Notes: a model not told the origin generated them from the sequence alone. A stretch of 8,852 nt of DNA from JASFRI01 sp050115015 (GCA_050115015.1 JASFRI010000170.1:1-8852), one strand, 5' to 3'; counted from the first letter of the stretch, positions 1 to 6,307 are shown. A program made the numbers and translations.

Positions 1-1680
1 CGCGGCGCATCCGGGGAGGTGCAACTGGTTCCGGGTCAGGCGCGCCACCGCTACCGCCACAGCGCGGAGACCTTCGCCTTCATCGACGCGACGTCGGGCG
101 GTGACCTGGGGCTGTCCTGCGACGACTGCTCCACGACCATCCCCCTCGGCTTCGAGTTCGACTTCTACGGCCGCAAGGTCACCGAGGTGACCGTGTCCTC
201 CAACGGTTACCTGACGTTCGGCGGCCAGGGAGACCTGCTGCCGGTGTTCTGTCCGGCCACCTCGAGCCCGCCGAACGGCCTGATCGCCCCGTACTGGGAC
301 GACTTCGATCTTTCGGGCGGTGGTTCCGTTCACGCCCTGCTGGAGGGCACGGCCCCGAACCGACGCTTGACCGTGGAGTGGCTCGCGGTGCCGGACTACG
401 AGGCCACGGGGGACGTGACCTTCGAGGTGACGCTGTTCGAGTCCTCGGATCAGATCCTGTTCCAGTACCTGGATGCCACGCTGGTCGCACCCCCGGGTGC
501 GGGACAGATCGTCGGCGTCGAGAACGCGACAGGGCAAGTCGGGACGCCGGTCGCCTGCTTCGAGGCCGCGGAGGTGGCGGACGGCGCGGCCATCCGCCTG
601 CGCCGCTACGACAACCCATTCACGGTGTTCGAGGACGATGTCGAGACGGATCCGGGCTGGACGCCCACGGGGCTGTGGAACCGGGTCGCGTTTCCGTCCT
701 GCTACCCGAGCTTCCGATCGGCGGGAACGTCCTGGTACTACGGCCAGCTCAGCACCTGCGATTACGACACCGGAGCGACGAACTCCGGGACGCTGACCTC
801 GCCGGTGATCCCGGATCTCGGACAGGACGCAGCGCTGACGTACTGGTACCGGCGCGAGACCGAGGGGAGCCCGAACTTCGACCTGAGCTTCGTGCGGGCG
901 AGCGGTGACGGCGCCCCCTTCGTGGGGCTGGAGCAGAACCAGGAGGAGACAAGCACCTGGCGCCGTCGCGACGATACGCGGCCGCTTCCGCTGGATCTCT
1001 CCTCGTTCGTCGGGCAGGACCTGCAGGTGCAGTTCGAGTTCAACACCGGCGACGGGATCGACAACACCCACCTCGGCTGGATGGTGGACGACGTCCGCAT
1101 CGAGGCCTGCCCGGTGACCGGTGGCGCGCCCATGGAGGCGGGCGCCGCCGCCGAGGCCAGGGCCACGGCGCGCTCCGGGGCGATCTGCGAGACGGACATG
1201 GGCCTGGTGGACGCCGCGGGCTCCTTCTGCAACGCCTGCCCCGTACCCCTGGGCTACCAGTGGAGCGAGGACGGCGTACCCGTTCCGGGAGCCGTGGGAC
1301 CACAGTACGCGATCCCGGCATTCCAGACGCCCGGGAGCTACGACTACACCGTCGCCATCGACTGTCCCGCGAATCCGGACTGCAACGTGACCTCCGGTCC
1401 GGCTTCGGTGTCCGTCGTCGCACGTCCCGGTGCCGTGGGAGCCACGCTGCAGCTGGAGACGATCTCCGACGGCGCCGAGCTTCGGTTCACCTGGATCGAC
1501 GCCGCCGGTTCCAGCGATTACGTCGTGCTGCAGAGCACCGATCCGTCGGCGGTCTTCACCGACGTGGCCGGAGTCGGCGCCTCGGGCGCGGCCGGCCTGG
1601 TGCTTCCGCTTCCGTCCGCCGACCTGGTCTTCTTCCGGGTCGCCGGCCGCAATGCCGTCTGCGGGGAGGGCCCCCAGTAG
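1..1680 (+). CDS. Secreted multidomain protein, C-terminal part (5'-truncated by window edge)
   Basis: The frame is open from base 1 with no stop, so the true start lies upstream; the GTG at 19 has no reason to be the start. Residues below count from the first codon in the window. About 24-202 is a beta-rich module with the signature of domains found C-terminal to subtilisin-like S8 proteases and related secreted proteins: FDFYG, SSNGYLTFGG, NGLIAPYWDDFD, LTVEWLAV, TFEVTLFE and VGVENATGQVG. About 206-370 is a jelly-roll/MAM-like module (FEDDVETDPGW, a TSPVIPDLG strand, ending GWMVDDVRIEAC). About 396-474 is a Cys-containing Ig/PKD-like module, and about 477-559 a fibronectin-III-like end (FFRVAGRNAVCGEGPQ). 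Paired cysteines fit an extracytoplasmic location. No catalytic triad is visible, because any enzyme domain would lie upstream. It could be an S8 peptidase or a non-enzymatic surface protein. The gene is convergent with the TonB_C gene. Confidence 0.85.
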   Translation, partial: RGASGEVQLVPGQARHRYRHSAETFAFIDATSGGDLGLSCDDCSTTIPLGFEFDFYGRKVTEVTVSSNGYLTFGGQGDLLPVFCPATSSPPNGLIAPYWDDFDLSGGGSVHALLEGTAPNRRLTVEWLAVPDYEATGDVTFEVTLFESSDQILFQYLDATLVAPPGAGQIVGVENATGQVGTPVACFEAAEVADGAAIRLRRYDNPFTVFEDDVETDPGWTPTGLWNRVAFPSCYPSFRSAGTSWYYGQLSTCDYDTGATNSGTLTSPVIPDLGQDAALTYWYRRETEGSPNFDLSFVRASGDGAPFVGLEQNQEETSTWRRRDDTRPLPLDLSSFVGQDLQVQFEFNTGDGIDNTHLGWMVDDVRIEACPVTGGAPMEAGAAAEARATARSGAICETDMGLVDAAGSFCNACPVPLGYQWSEDGVPVPGAVGPQYAIPAFQTPGSYDYTVAIDCPANPDCNVTSGPASVSVVARPGAVGATLQLETISDGAELRFTWIDAAGSSDYVVLQSTDPSAVFTDVAGVGASGAAGLVLPLPSADLVFFRVAGRNAVCGEGPQ

Positions 1681-1689
1681 CCGGGCCCT
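1667..1689 (+). terminator. Weak hairpin across the stop codon of the secreted-protein gene
   Basis: AGGGCCC (1667-1673) and GGGCCCT (1683-1689) form a perfect 7-bp GC-rich stem with a 9-base loop containing the TAG stop. No T-tract follows, so it is at best a weak or Rho-assisted terminator; it could also be chance in such GC-rich DNA. Confidence 0.2.
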
Positions 1690-1976
1690 TCACGTCCTCG
1701 AAACGCTTCCCCGCGAGGTGGGGTGCAACCCGGGATCCAGCGCCGCGTCCACCGGGTCGTGTTCCATCCAGGTAGCCGCCGGCGGTGCCACGACGTCGCT
1801 GCCGAATGCGGACTTCGCGGTCCGTCGCAGCCCGTGGTCGCGTCGAACGTCTGTCCGCTGTCGACGGCAGGGGCGGAACCGGGGCGTGAGCGATCGGCTT
1901 CGCGCCGGCGCCCCGCGGGCCGGGGAGGGCGTCGCCAATCCTGGCGGCCGCGGTCCCGGGAGGACGGGAGGGCCGG
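1681..1976. other. Convergent intergenic gap, no gene seen
   Basis: This 296-base stretch separates the 3' ends of two converging genes. Frames run through it on both strands, but they are continuations of out-of-frame shadows of the neighbours. They give low-complexity Arg/Gly/Pro/Ser-rich translations without recognisable motifs. Apart from the hairpin at its left edge I see no tRNA, repeat or T-tracted terminator. Confidence 0.5.
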
Positions 1977-2813
1977 TCACGGCGTGACGCAGCGCTCGAG
2001 GTCCTCCCGGACGGACAGCGTGTCGGCGTGGTCCGGTCCGAGCGCTGTCTCGCGGATCTCCAGGGCGCGTCGCAGGAGAGGCTCCGCGAGATCGCAGTCC
2101 TCCATCGCGAGATGCGCGCGGCCCAGGTCCTGCAGCGTGCCGGCCAGGTCCGGGGTTCCGGCCTCCGGCGCCTCCTCCAGGATCGCGAGGACGCGCTCGA
2201 ACGGGATGATGGCCTCGTCGGGGCGGCCCTCTCCGGCCAGGAAACTCCCCAGGTCCCGCAGCGCCATGACGAGGCGCGGGTCGTCCTCGCCGAAATGCTC
2301 GGCGTCGAACACCACGTGGCGGAAGCGACGCTCCGCCTCCTCCGGATCGCCGGCCTCCTGGGCGGCGAACGCCTCGCGCCGGCATTCGAGCCAGAACTCG
2401 GTCCAGGAGTTCCGCTCCTTCACGCCGTCCGCCACGCGGATGGCGAAGTCGACCACCCAGTCGAAGTGGACGCTCACCGGGACGCCGTCCCGCGTCCCCG
2501 GCCGGTAGCGCCAGCGCTTCACCGCCGCCACCGCCGCCTGCTCGAAGCCCATGTTCCTCGGGGCCGCGTGGATCACCTCCAGGCTCTTCTTGTCCACCTT
2601 GCCGTCCGCGCCCACGGTCCCCGAGAGCACCACGACCCCGGGCTCGGAGGTGCGCACCGCGAGCGGCGGATAGGCGGGTTCCGTCTTCTTCTCCAGGACC
2701 GGGAAGGTGACCGTGGCGCCGTCGGCGTACAGCGCCGCGGCCTCCTGCGCCCGGTCCCCTCCCCCGGCCGCCGTCCCGGCCGCCGCCAGCAGCATCGCCA
2801 TCCACGCCTTCAT
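1977..2813 (-). CDS. Exported TonB C-terminal domain protein with TPR-like repeats
   Basis: This 278-residue protein starts at ATG 2813, with GGAGGA three bases upstream on the coding strand. Residues 1-18 (MKAWMAMLLAAAGTAAGGG) look like a short signal peptide. Residues about 38-125 form a TonB_C domain: the PAYPP motif at 47-50, a GVVVLSGTVGADGKV strand pair, and KRWRYRP near 99-105. In energy transducers this fold contacts TonB boxes of outer-membrane receptors. Residues about 138-275 are amphipathic helices with tetratricopeptide character (AGDPEEAERRFRHV, GRPDEAIIPFERVLAILEE, CDLAEPLLRRALEIRE), probably a protein-binding scaffold. It lacks the long Pro-rich periplasmic spacer and clear transmembrane anchor of classical TonB, so it is probably a periplasmic relative and not the motor-coupled TonB itself. 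It is divergent from the cytochrome cassette and stands alone. The domain calls are firm; the partner is unknown. Confidence 0.88.
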   Translation of the reverse strand: MKAWMAMLLAAAGTAAGGGDRAQEAAALYADGATVTFPVLEKKTEPAYPPLAVRTSEPGVVVLSGTVGADGKVDKKSLEVIHAAPRNMGFEQAAVAAVKRWRYRPGTRDGVPVSVHFDWVVDFAIRVADGVKERNSWTEFWLECRREAFAAQEAGDPEEAERRFRHVVFDAEHFGEDDPRLVMALRDLGSFLAGEGRPDEAIIPFERVLAILEEAPEAGTPDLAGTLQDLGRAHLAMEDCDLAEPLLRRALEIRETALGPDHADTLSVREDLERCVTP

Positions 2814-2855
2814 CCGTCCTCCGAGCCCCCGCCGGCCCTTCTCACACGCGGCGGG

Positions 2856-2861
2856 ATTATA
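2856..2861 (-). promoter_or_regulatory. Candidate -10 box for the TonB_C gene
   Basis: Read on the minus strand this is a perfect TATAAT, about 43 bases before the ATG at 2813, which would give a leader of roughly 35 bases. The matching -35 position has no good TTGACA-like hexamer, so the promoter is either weak or activator-dependent. A perfect AT-rich hexamer is uncommon in DNA of this composition. Confidence 0.4.
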
Positions 2862-2889
2862 CGCCTTCGGGTCGGACCTCGGGATCCCG

Positions 2890-2917
2890 TTGAACCGTAA
2901 CTACTTGTCTCGATAAT
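2890..2917 (+). promoter_or_regulatory. Candidate sigma70-type promoter facing the cytochrome cassette
   Basis: TTGAAC (2890-2895) and GATAAT (2912-2917) are separated by 16 bases and match the -35/-10 consensus at 4 and 5 of 6 positions. A transcript from about 2924 would run through both palindromic repeats and carry a leader of about 410 bases before the ATG at 3334. It could be a basal promoter for the cassette or the promoter of a short structured RNA. Confidence 0.35.
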
Positions 2918-2934
2918 GGGGGACCGGAGAGGGC

Positions 2935-2972
2935 TTAGAGAGCCCATTTCGACCCCGAAATGGGCCTTCTAA
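2935..2972 (+). repeat. Palindromic repeat, copy 1 (REP/MITE-like)
   Basis: A 38-base unit beginning TTAGAG and ending CTAA that folds on itself: the arms pair around a 4-base ACCC loop with the core CCCATTTCG/CGAAATGGG. With two flanking bases on each side (2933-2974) the arms match at 17 of 19 positions. The second copy lies 27 bases downstream in opposite orientation. Confidence 0.7.
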
Positions 2973-2999
2973 GCGAGGCCGTCCCATGCAGTCTTCTCC

Positions 3000-3037
3000 T
3001 TAGAGCGGCCATTTCGGGGTCGAGATGGGGCCTCTAA
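3000..3037 (-). repeat. Palindromic repeat, copy 2, inverted relative to copy 1
   Basis: Read on the minus strand this 38-base unit aligns without gaps to copy 1 at 32 of 38 positions, including the central TCGACCCCGAAATGG. Several differences fall in the arms, so its own hairpin is less perfect (13 of 17 arm positions). Two inverted hairpins form a bipartite arrangement as in BIME/REP doublets; equally the pair could be the ends of a ~103-base MITE. I see no clear target duplication. Confidence 0.65.
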
Positions 3038-3180
3038 CGCGCGTCGGGCCCCCTGTTTTCCGTCGAACTCGAGCGTTTTCTTGTAGTTGGTACGGTCCGA
3101 CCCGGTACTCCCCCGGCACTCCCCGCGATGGGCTTTCGGACGGATTCGGGAGGCCGCTTCGCGGGCGCGTGGGTGTCCAC

Positions 3181-3198
3181 CTGGGTGGATTCGCCCAG
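3181..3198. promoter_or_regulatory. 18-bp dyad, candidate activator site
   Basis: CTGGG and CCCAG flank an 8-base centre that is itself largely symmetric; only two of nine base pairs break the dyad, and both are G/T wobbles. Its centre is about 106 bases upstream of the start site predicted from the sigma-54 motif, within the usual range for enhancer-binding proteins. The function is inferred only from position and symmetry. Confidence 0.3.
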
Positions 3199-3214
3199 CA
3201 GCACGAACCCGGAT

Positions 3215-3227
3215 GGTTGCCGCAACC
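3215..3227. promoter_or_regulatory. Perfect GGTTGC-C-GCAACC dyad, candidate activator site
   Basis: Two perfect 6-base half-sites surround a single base. The centre lies about 75 bases upstream of the predicted sigma-54 start site. It does not share half-sites with the dyad at 3181-3198, so the two would be sites for different proteins if both are real. Confidence 0.3.
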
Positions 3228-3269
3228 CCGCCTGACGCGCGATATGGGGCCCTGCGCGCGCGTCCCTCC

Positions 3270-3284
3270 TGGCACGGTGCTTGC
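3270..3284 (+). promoter_or_regulatory. Sigma-54 (RpoN) -24/-12 promoter
   Basis: TGGCACG (3270-3276), four bases, then TTGC (3281-3284) matches the RpoN consensus YTGGCACG-N4-TTGCW at every position except the final W. The invariant GG (3271-3272) and GC (3283-3284) are exactly 10 bases apart. It faces the cytochrome cassette; the predicted start near 3295 leaves a leader of about 39 bases before the ATG at 3334. Such promoters need an ATP-dependent enhancer-binding activator bound upstream. Confidence 0.7.
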
Positions 3285-3333
3285 GGAAGCCCTCCGGGGG
3301 GTGGTCCGTACGCCGCCCCGGGGGGTATCCGCC

Positions 3334-5088
3334 ATGAACTACCCGATCTGGGAGCTACCGGCGGCGGGCCTGTTGATCGCCCTCGTCGCCATCGTCCACG
3401 TGCTGGTCTCGCACTTCGCCGTCGGCGGCGGGCTGTTTCTCGTCGTGACGGAGCGCAAGGCCCGGAGGGAGGGGGACGCGACCCTGCTGGCGTGGCTCCA
3501 GCGCCATACCCGCTTCTTCGTGCTGCTGACGCTGGTGTTCGGCGCGCTGACCGGCGTGGGCATCTGGTTCACCATCGCCCTCGTGAACCCCAGCGCCACC
3601 TCCTCGCTGATCAACACATTCGTCTGGGGCTGGGCCATCGAGTGGACCTTCTTCGTGATCGAGATCGCCGCGGCGATGGTTTACTACTACGGCTGGCAGC
3701 GGATGAGCCCCCGGACCCACGAGCAGGTCGGGTGGATCTACTTCGGCGCCGCCTGGGCCAGCATGATCATCATCAACGGCATCCTGTCCTACATGATGAC
3801 CCCCGGGGATTGGGTCCGGAACCGGAGCTTCTGGAGCGGCTTCTTCAACGAGACCTACTTCCCCTCGCTGGTCCTGCGAACGTTCGTGGCCATGGGCCTC
3901 GCGGGGATCTACGCACTGCTGACGACCTCCTGGTCCCGGGATGGCTCGCTGAAAAAGAAGATGGCCGTCTACGCCGGGACGTGGTGGATCCTGCCGATGG
4001 CGGTGGCGATTCCCCTCGCCCTCGTGTGGTACCTCGTGGCCGCGGCCACCGCCGGCGTCCCCACCGCGGAGATCCTCGGCGCCGACGGCCCAGGGCTCGG
4101 TTCCACCATCGTGGCGCTGTTCACGGCCAGCGGCGAGAGCGGCTATCCCACCGCACAGATCGCCGCCCTGACCTCGATCCTCGCCTCGGCGGCGGTGATC
4201 GTCATGGTGGTGATGATCCTCACGGTCCGCCGCTCGACGTACGGCTGGCTCTCCACGGGCCTGGTCCTGGCTCTGTCCCTGGTCGCCATGGGCGGCGGCG
4301 AGTGGATGCGAGAGGATCTTCGGAAACCGTATGTCATCGGTGGTTACATGTTCGTCAACGGGGTGCGCCTGCCGGCTCCGGACGTCGTCCCGGCCCCGCC
4401 CCCGGAGGCCGCGTCGCAGGGGGACGATGCCTTCGCCGTCGACCGGATGCAGACGGAGGGCCTGCTGGCGACCGCCCGCTGGATCCGGCCCGCGCTGGAG
4501 ACCGACACCTCCCTCGAGCCCGAGGCGGTTGCCGCCGCGAGATCCCGTCGTGGAGAGGCCTTGTTCCGCCTCGCCTGTTCCGGCTGCCATACCGTCGAGG
4601 GCTACCAGGGGATTCAACCCCTGGTGCAAGGCCAGAGCGTCACCGCCCTGGAGCGCATCCTCGGCAACCTGGCTCTTCCCGTCGATTCGGAGGGCGAGCC
4701 CGTCGCCTGGTCCGATCCGGACGTCCGCCTCGCCACCTGGCGCGGTCGACGCATGCCCCCGTTCCCCGGTTCCGACGAGGAGCGGCTGGACCTGGCGATC
4801 TACCTCGCGCGGCTCGGGGGAGATCCGAGGGCGGGCATGGCCGTCGAGACCGCATCGACCGACCTCGGCAGGACCCTCTACCAGGATTACTGCTCCATCT
4901 GTCACGATCCGGGCGCGGACTGGCCGATGGCGGAGCGCATTCGCGGCCGGGATGCGGACCAGCTCTTCGAGGTGCTGGGCCGCCTTCCCGAGATCAACGA
5001 GAACATGCCCCCCTTCGAGGGGAGCGACGAGGAGCGCCGGGCGCTGGCTACCTACCTGGTCACGCTCGACGCGGGAGGTGAGCGATGA
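3334..5088 (+). CDS. Cytochrome bd subunit I-like membrane protein fused to two heme c domains
   Basis: This 584-residue protein starts at ATG 3334 (MNYPIWELP), because the first transmembrane helix begins there; a G-run at 3320-3325 is a weak ribosome site. Eight membrane helices lie at about 10-38, 59-84, 93-120, 133-156, 177-199, 213-236, 275-298 and 305-322. The pattern follows CydA: H22 in helix 1 (H19 of E. coli), GALTGVG in helix 2, E103 and E110 in helix 3 (E99/E107), and W324, E327 and RKPY after helix 8 (W441, E445 and GRQPW). The quinol (Q) loop is short, and R182 sits where I place the heme b558 His186. Helix 9 is replaced by two heme c domains: CSGCH at 415-419 with M474, and CSICH at 520-524 with M558. 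Each Met lies in MPPF-x-GSDEER. An even helix count puts these hemes in the periplasm with the N-terminus. The likely role is quinol or cytochrome c electron transfer, possibly oxygen reduction. Homologues are commonly labelled cytochrome ubiquinol oxidase subunit I. Alignments are from memory. Confidence 0.85.
   Translation: MNYPIWELPAAGLLIALVAIVHVLVSHFAVGGGLFLVVTERKARREGDATLLAWLQRHTRFFVLLTLVFGALTGVGIWFTIALVNPSATSSLINTFVWGWAIEWTFFVIEIAAAMVYYYGWQRMSPRTHEQVGWIYFGAAWASMIIINGILSYMMTPGDWVRNRSFWSGFFNETYFPSLVLRTFVAMGLAGIYALLTTSWSRDGSLKKKMAVYAGTWWILPMAVAIPLALVWYLVAAATAGVPTAEILGADGPGLGSTIVALFTASGESGYPTAQIAALTSILASAAVIVMVVMILTVRRSTYGWLSTGLVLALSLVAMGGGEWMREDLRKPYVIGGYMFVNGVRLPAPDVVPAPPPEAASQGDDAFAVDRMQTEGLLATARWIRPALETDTSLEPEAVAAARSRRGEALFRLACSGCHTVEGYQGIQPLVQGQSVTALERILGNLALPVDSEGEPVAWSDPDVRLATWRGRRMPPFPGSDEERLDLAIYLARLGGDPRAGMAVETASTDLGRTLYQDYCSICHDPGADWPMAERIRGRDADQLFEVLGRLPEINENMPPFEGSDEERRALATYLVTLDAGGER
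5074..5087 (+). promoter_or_regulatory. Shine-Dalgarno and ATGA overlap coupling the two cytochrome genes
   Basis: GGAGGTGA (5074-5081) is an almost complete anti-16S match, six bases from GGAGG to the ATG at 5085. It is embedded in the last codons of the upstream gene, whose TGA shares the ATGA overlap. This fits translational coupling and equimolar subunits. Confidence 0.8.
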
Positions 5089-6212
5089 ACCCGACACTGC
5101 CGCTCCCCGACCCGCTGCCCCAGCCCGCGCCGACCTGGCTTCTCTGGTTCCTGCTGGTGCTGACGTTCTTCCTGCACATCCTGGCGATGGACTTCATCCT
5201 CGGAGGCTCCCTGATCGCCGTCCTGCTCGGCGGGTCCCCGGGTCCGGCCCGGCGGCTCCGGAGCTGGCTCGGCCACGCCATGCCGGTGCTGGTGGCGGCG
5301 ACGATCACCCTCGGCGTCGCGCCGCTCCTGTTCCTGCAGGTGCTGTACGGGCGGCTGTTCTTCACCAGCTCGGTTTTGATGGGCTGGTTCTGGCTGGGGA
5401 TCCTCCCGCTCCTGATGATCGGCTACTACGGGGTCTACCTGATCGCGTTTCGCGGGGAGAGACTGGGACGGGCCGCGACGGCGGTCCGCTGGATCGTCGC
5501 GGCACTGTTCATCGGGATCGCATTCCTGCTCGTCAACAACATGTCCCTCATGCTACGGGCCGGGTCGTTCGGGACCATGTACCAGCAGGAGGGGCGCGGC
5601 CTACTGCTGAACTCCGACGATGCGACCCTGGCGCCCCGCTACCTGCACTTCCTGATCGCCGCCGTCGCGGTTTCCGCCCTCATCGTGGCCGCCTACGGGC
5701 TGTTCCAGCGGACGAGGGACGCGTCCTTCGCCGAATGGGCGATGCGCCGGGGAGCCATCTGGTTCGCCTCCGCCACGCTGGTGAACCTCCTGGCCGGGAC
5801 CTGGTTCCTCGTCGCGCTCCCGACCGAGATCCGCGGCCGCTTCCTGGGGGCAAGCTCCCTCGCGACGTCGCTTCTCGGTGTCGGCGTGCTCCTTCTCCTG
5901 GGTGCGATGATCATGGGGTTCATGGCATGGACCGCGCCGCGACCCGCTCCGCTGGTGCGCGGCGCGCTGATCGGCGTGGGGGCGGGCCTGGTGGCGATGG
6001 TGCTGGTCCGGGATCAGCTCCGCCGGGCGGCGCTGGACGGGTTCGGCTTCCAGGGCGTGCGGTGGATCGCACCCCAGTGGGGCAACATCGTCCTGTTCGG
6101 CGTGCTGCTGGTCACGGCGATCGTCACGGTCACGTGGATGGTGCTTGCGTTCGTGCGCTCCCGCGCCGTCGATGCCGGCGCAGGGGAGAGCCTCCCGGAG
6201 CCCGAGGCCTGA
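5085..6212 (+). CDS. Polytopic membrane partner of the bd-like cytochrome (CydA-like paralogue)
   Basis: This 375-residue protein has a Pro-rich N-terminus (PLPDPLPQPAP) and about nine membrane helices, at about 17-49, 64-88, 94-122, 132-157, 184-207, 223-246, 258-283, 290-308 and 334-357. It has no CXXCH. It aligns with the upstream subunit in helix 1 without gaps (H31 with H22; L33, F37, G40 and G41 also shared). It matches again after helix 8, where VRDQLRR corresponds to MREDLRK (R309/R326, D310/E327, L312/L329). H64 before helix 2 corresponds to H58, and H188 in YLHFLIAAV falls where the partner has R182. Unlike the partner it keeps a ninth helix. I infer a distant paralogue forming a pseudo-symmetric heterodimer, as CydA does with CydB. 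Whether it binds heme is unknown; H31, H64 and H188 are the candidates. Start and coupling are secure. No small CydX-like gene follows. Confidence 0.82.
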   Translation: MNPTLPLPDPLPQPAPTWLLWFLLVLTFFLHILAMDFILGGSLIAVLLGGSPGPARRLRSWLGHAMPVLVAATITLGVAPLLFLQVLYGRLFFTSSVLMGWFWLGILPLLMIGYYGVYLIAFRGERLGRAATAVRWIVAALFIGIAFLLVNNMSLMLRAGSFGTMYQQEGRGLLLNSDDATLAPRYLHFLIAAVAVSALIVAAYGLFQRTRDASFAEWAMRRGAIWFASATLVNLLAGTWFLVALPTEIRGRFLGASSLATSLLGVGVLLLLGAMIMGFMAWTAPRPAPLVRGALIGVGAGLVAMVLVRDQLRRAALDGFGFQGVRWIAPQWGNIVLFGVLLVTAIVTVTWMVLAFVRSRAVDAGAGESLPEPEA

Positions 6213-6235
6213 GGACACCCCCGAGGCCACGCCCT

Positions 6236-6250
6236 GCCCCGTCGCGGGGC
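6236..6250. terminator. GC-rich hairpin between convergent genes
   Basis: GCCCCG (6236-6241), a TCG loop and CGGGGC (6245-6250) form a tight 6-bp stem in the 95-base gap between the cytochrome cassette and the receptor gene that converges on it. No T-run follows on either strand, so a terminator role in both directions rests on position only. Confidence 0.3.
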
Positions 6251-6307
6251 GCACCCCGACGGCGCCCGCGGGCGGATCCGGAGCCGCCTTCCGGTCCGCA
6301 CCGCCCT

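Larger units (their letters stand above)
2814..3333. promoter_or_regulatory. Divergent regulatory region between the TonB_C gene and the cytochrome cassette
   Basis: This 520-base gene-free region separates two divergently transcribed units. From left to right it contains a TATAAT box facing left (2856-2861), the perfect 10-bp palindrome CGGGATCCCG (2880-2889), a plus-strand TTGAAC-16-GATAAT promoter (2890-2917), two inverted copies of a palindromic repeat (2935-2972 and 3000-3037), two further dyads (3181-3198 and 3215-3227), and a sigma-54-type promoter (3270-3284). The part around 2850-3080 is visibly less GC-rich than the genes on either side. The frame of the downstream gene stays open back to an ATG at 3025, but that extension would begin inside a repeat and run across the sigma-54 site with no hydrophobic or conserved character, so I treat it as non-coding. 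Confidence 0.7.

Noticed and set aside
1690..2805. 371-residue open frame on the minus strand overlapping the TonB_C gene
   Set aside because: Its composition is Gly/Arg/Pro-rich, it has no domain signature, and it is a frame-shifted shadow of the 1977-2813 gene continuing into the intergenic gap.
2935..3037. CRISPR array
   Set aside because: There are only two repeat units, they are in opposite orientation, and no spacer series or cas gene is present.
3025..3333. In-frame N-terminal extension of the bd-like gene from an ATG at 3025
   Set aside because: It begins inside a palindromic repeat, crosses the sigma-54 promoter, and gives an Arg/Pro/Gly-rich sequence before a natural CydA-like N-terminus at 3334.
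3355..5097. 580-residue open frame antisense to the bd-like gene
   Set aside because: It is an antisense shadow caused by high-GC codon use; the plus strand carries clear membrane helices and heme motifs.
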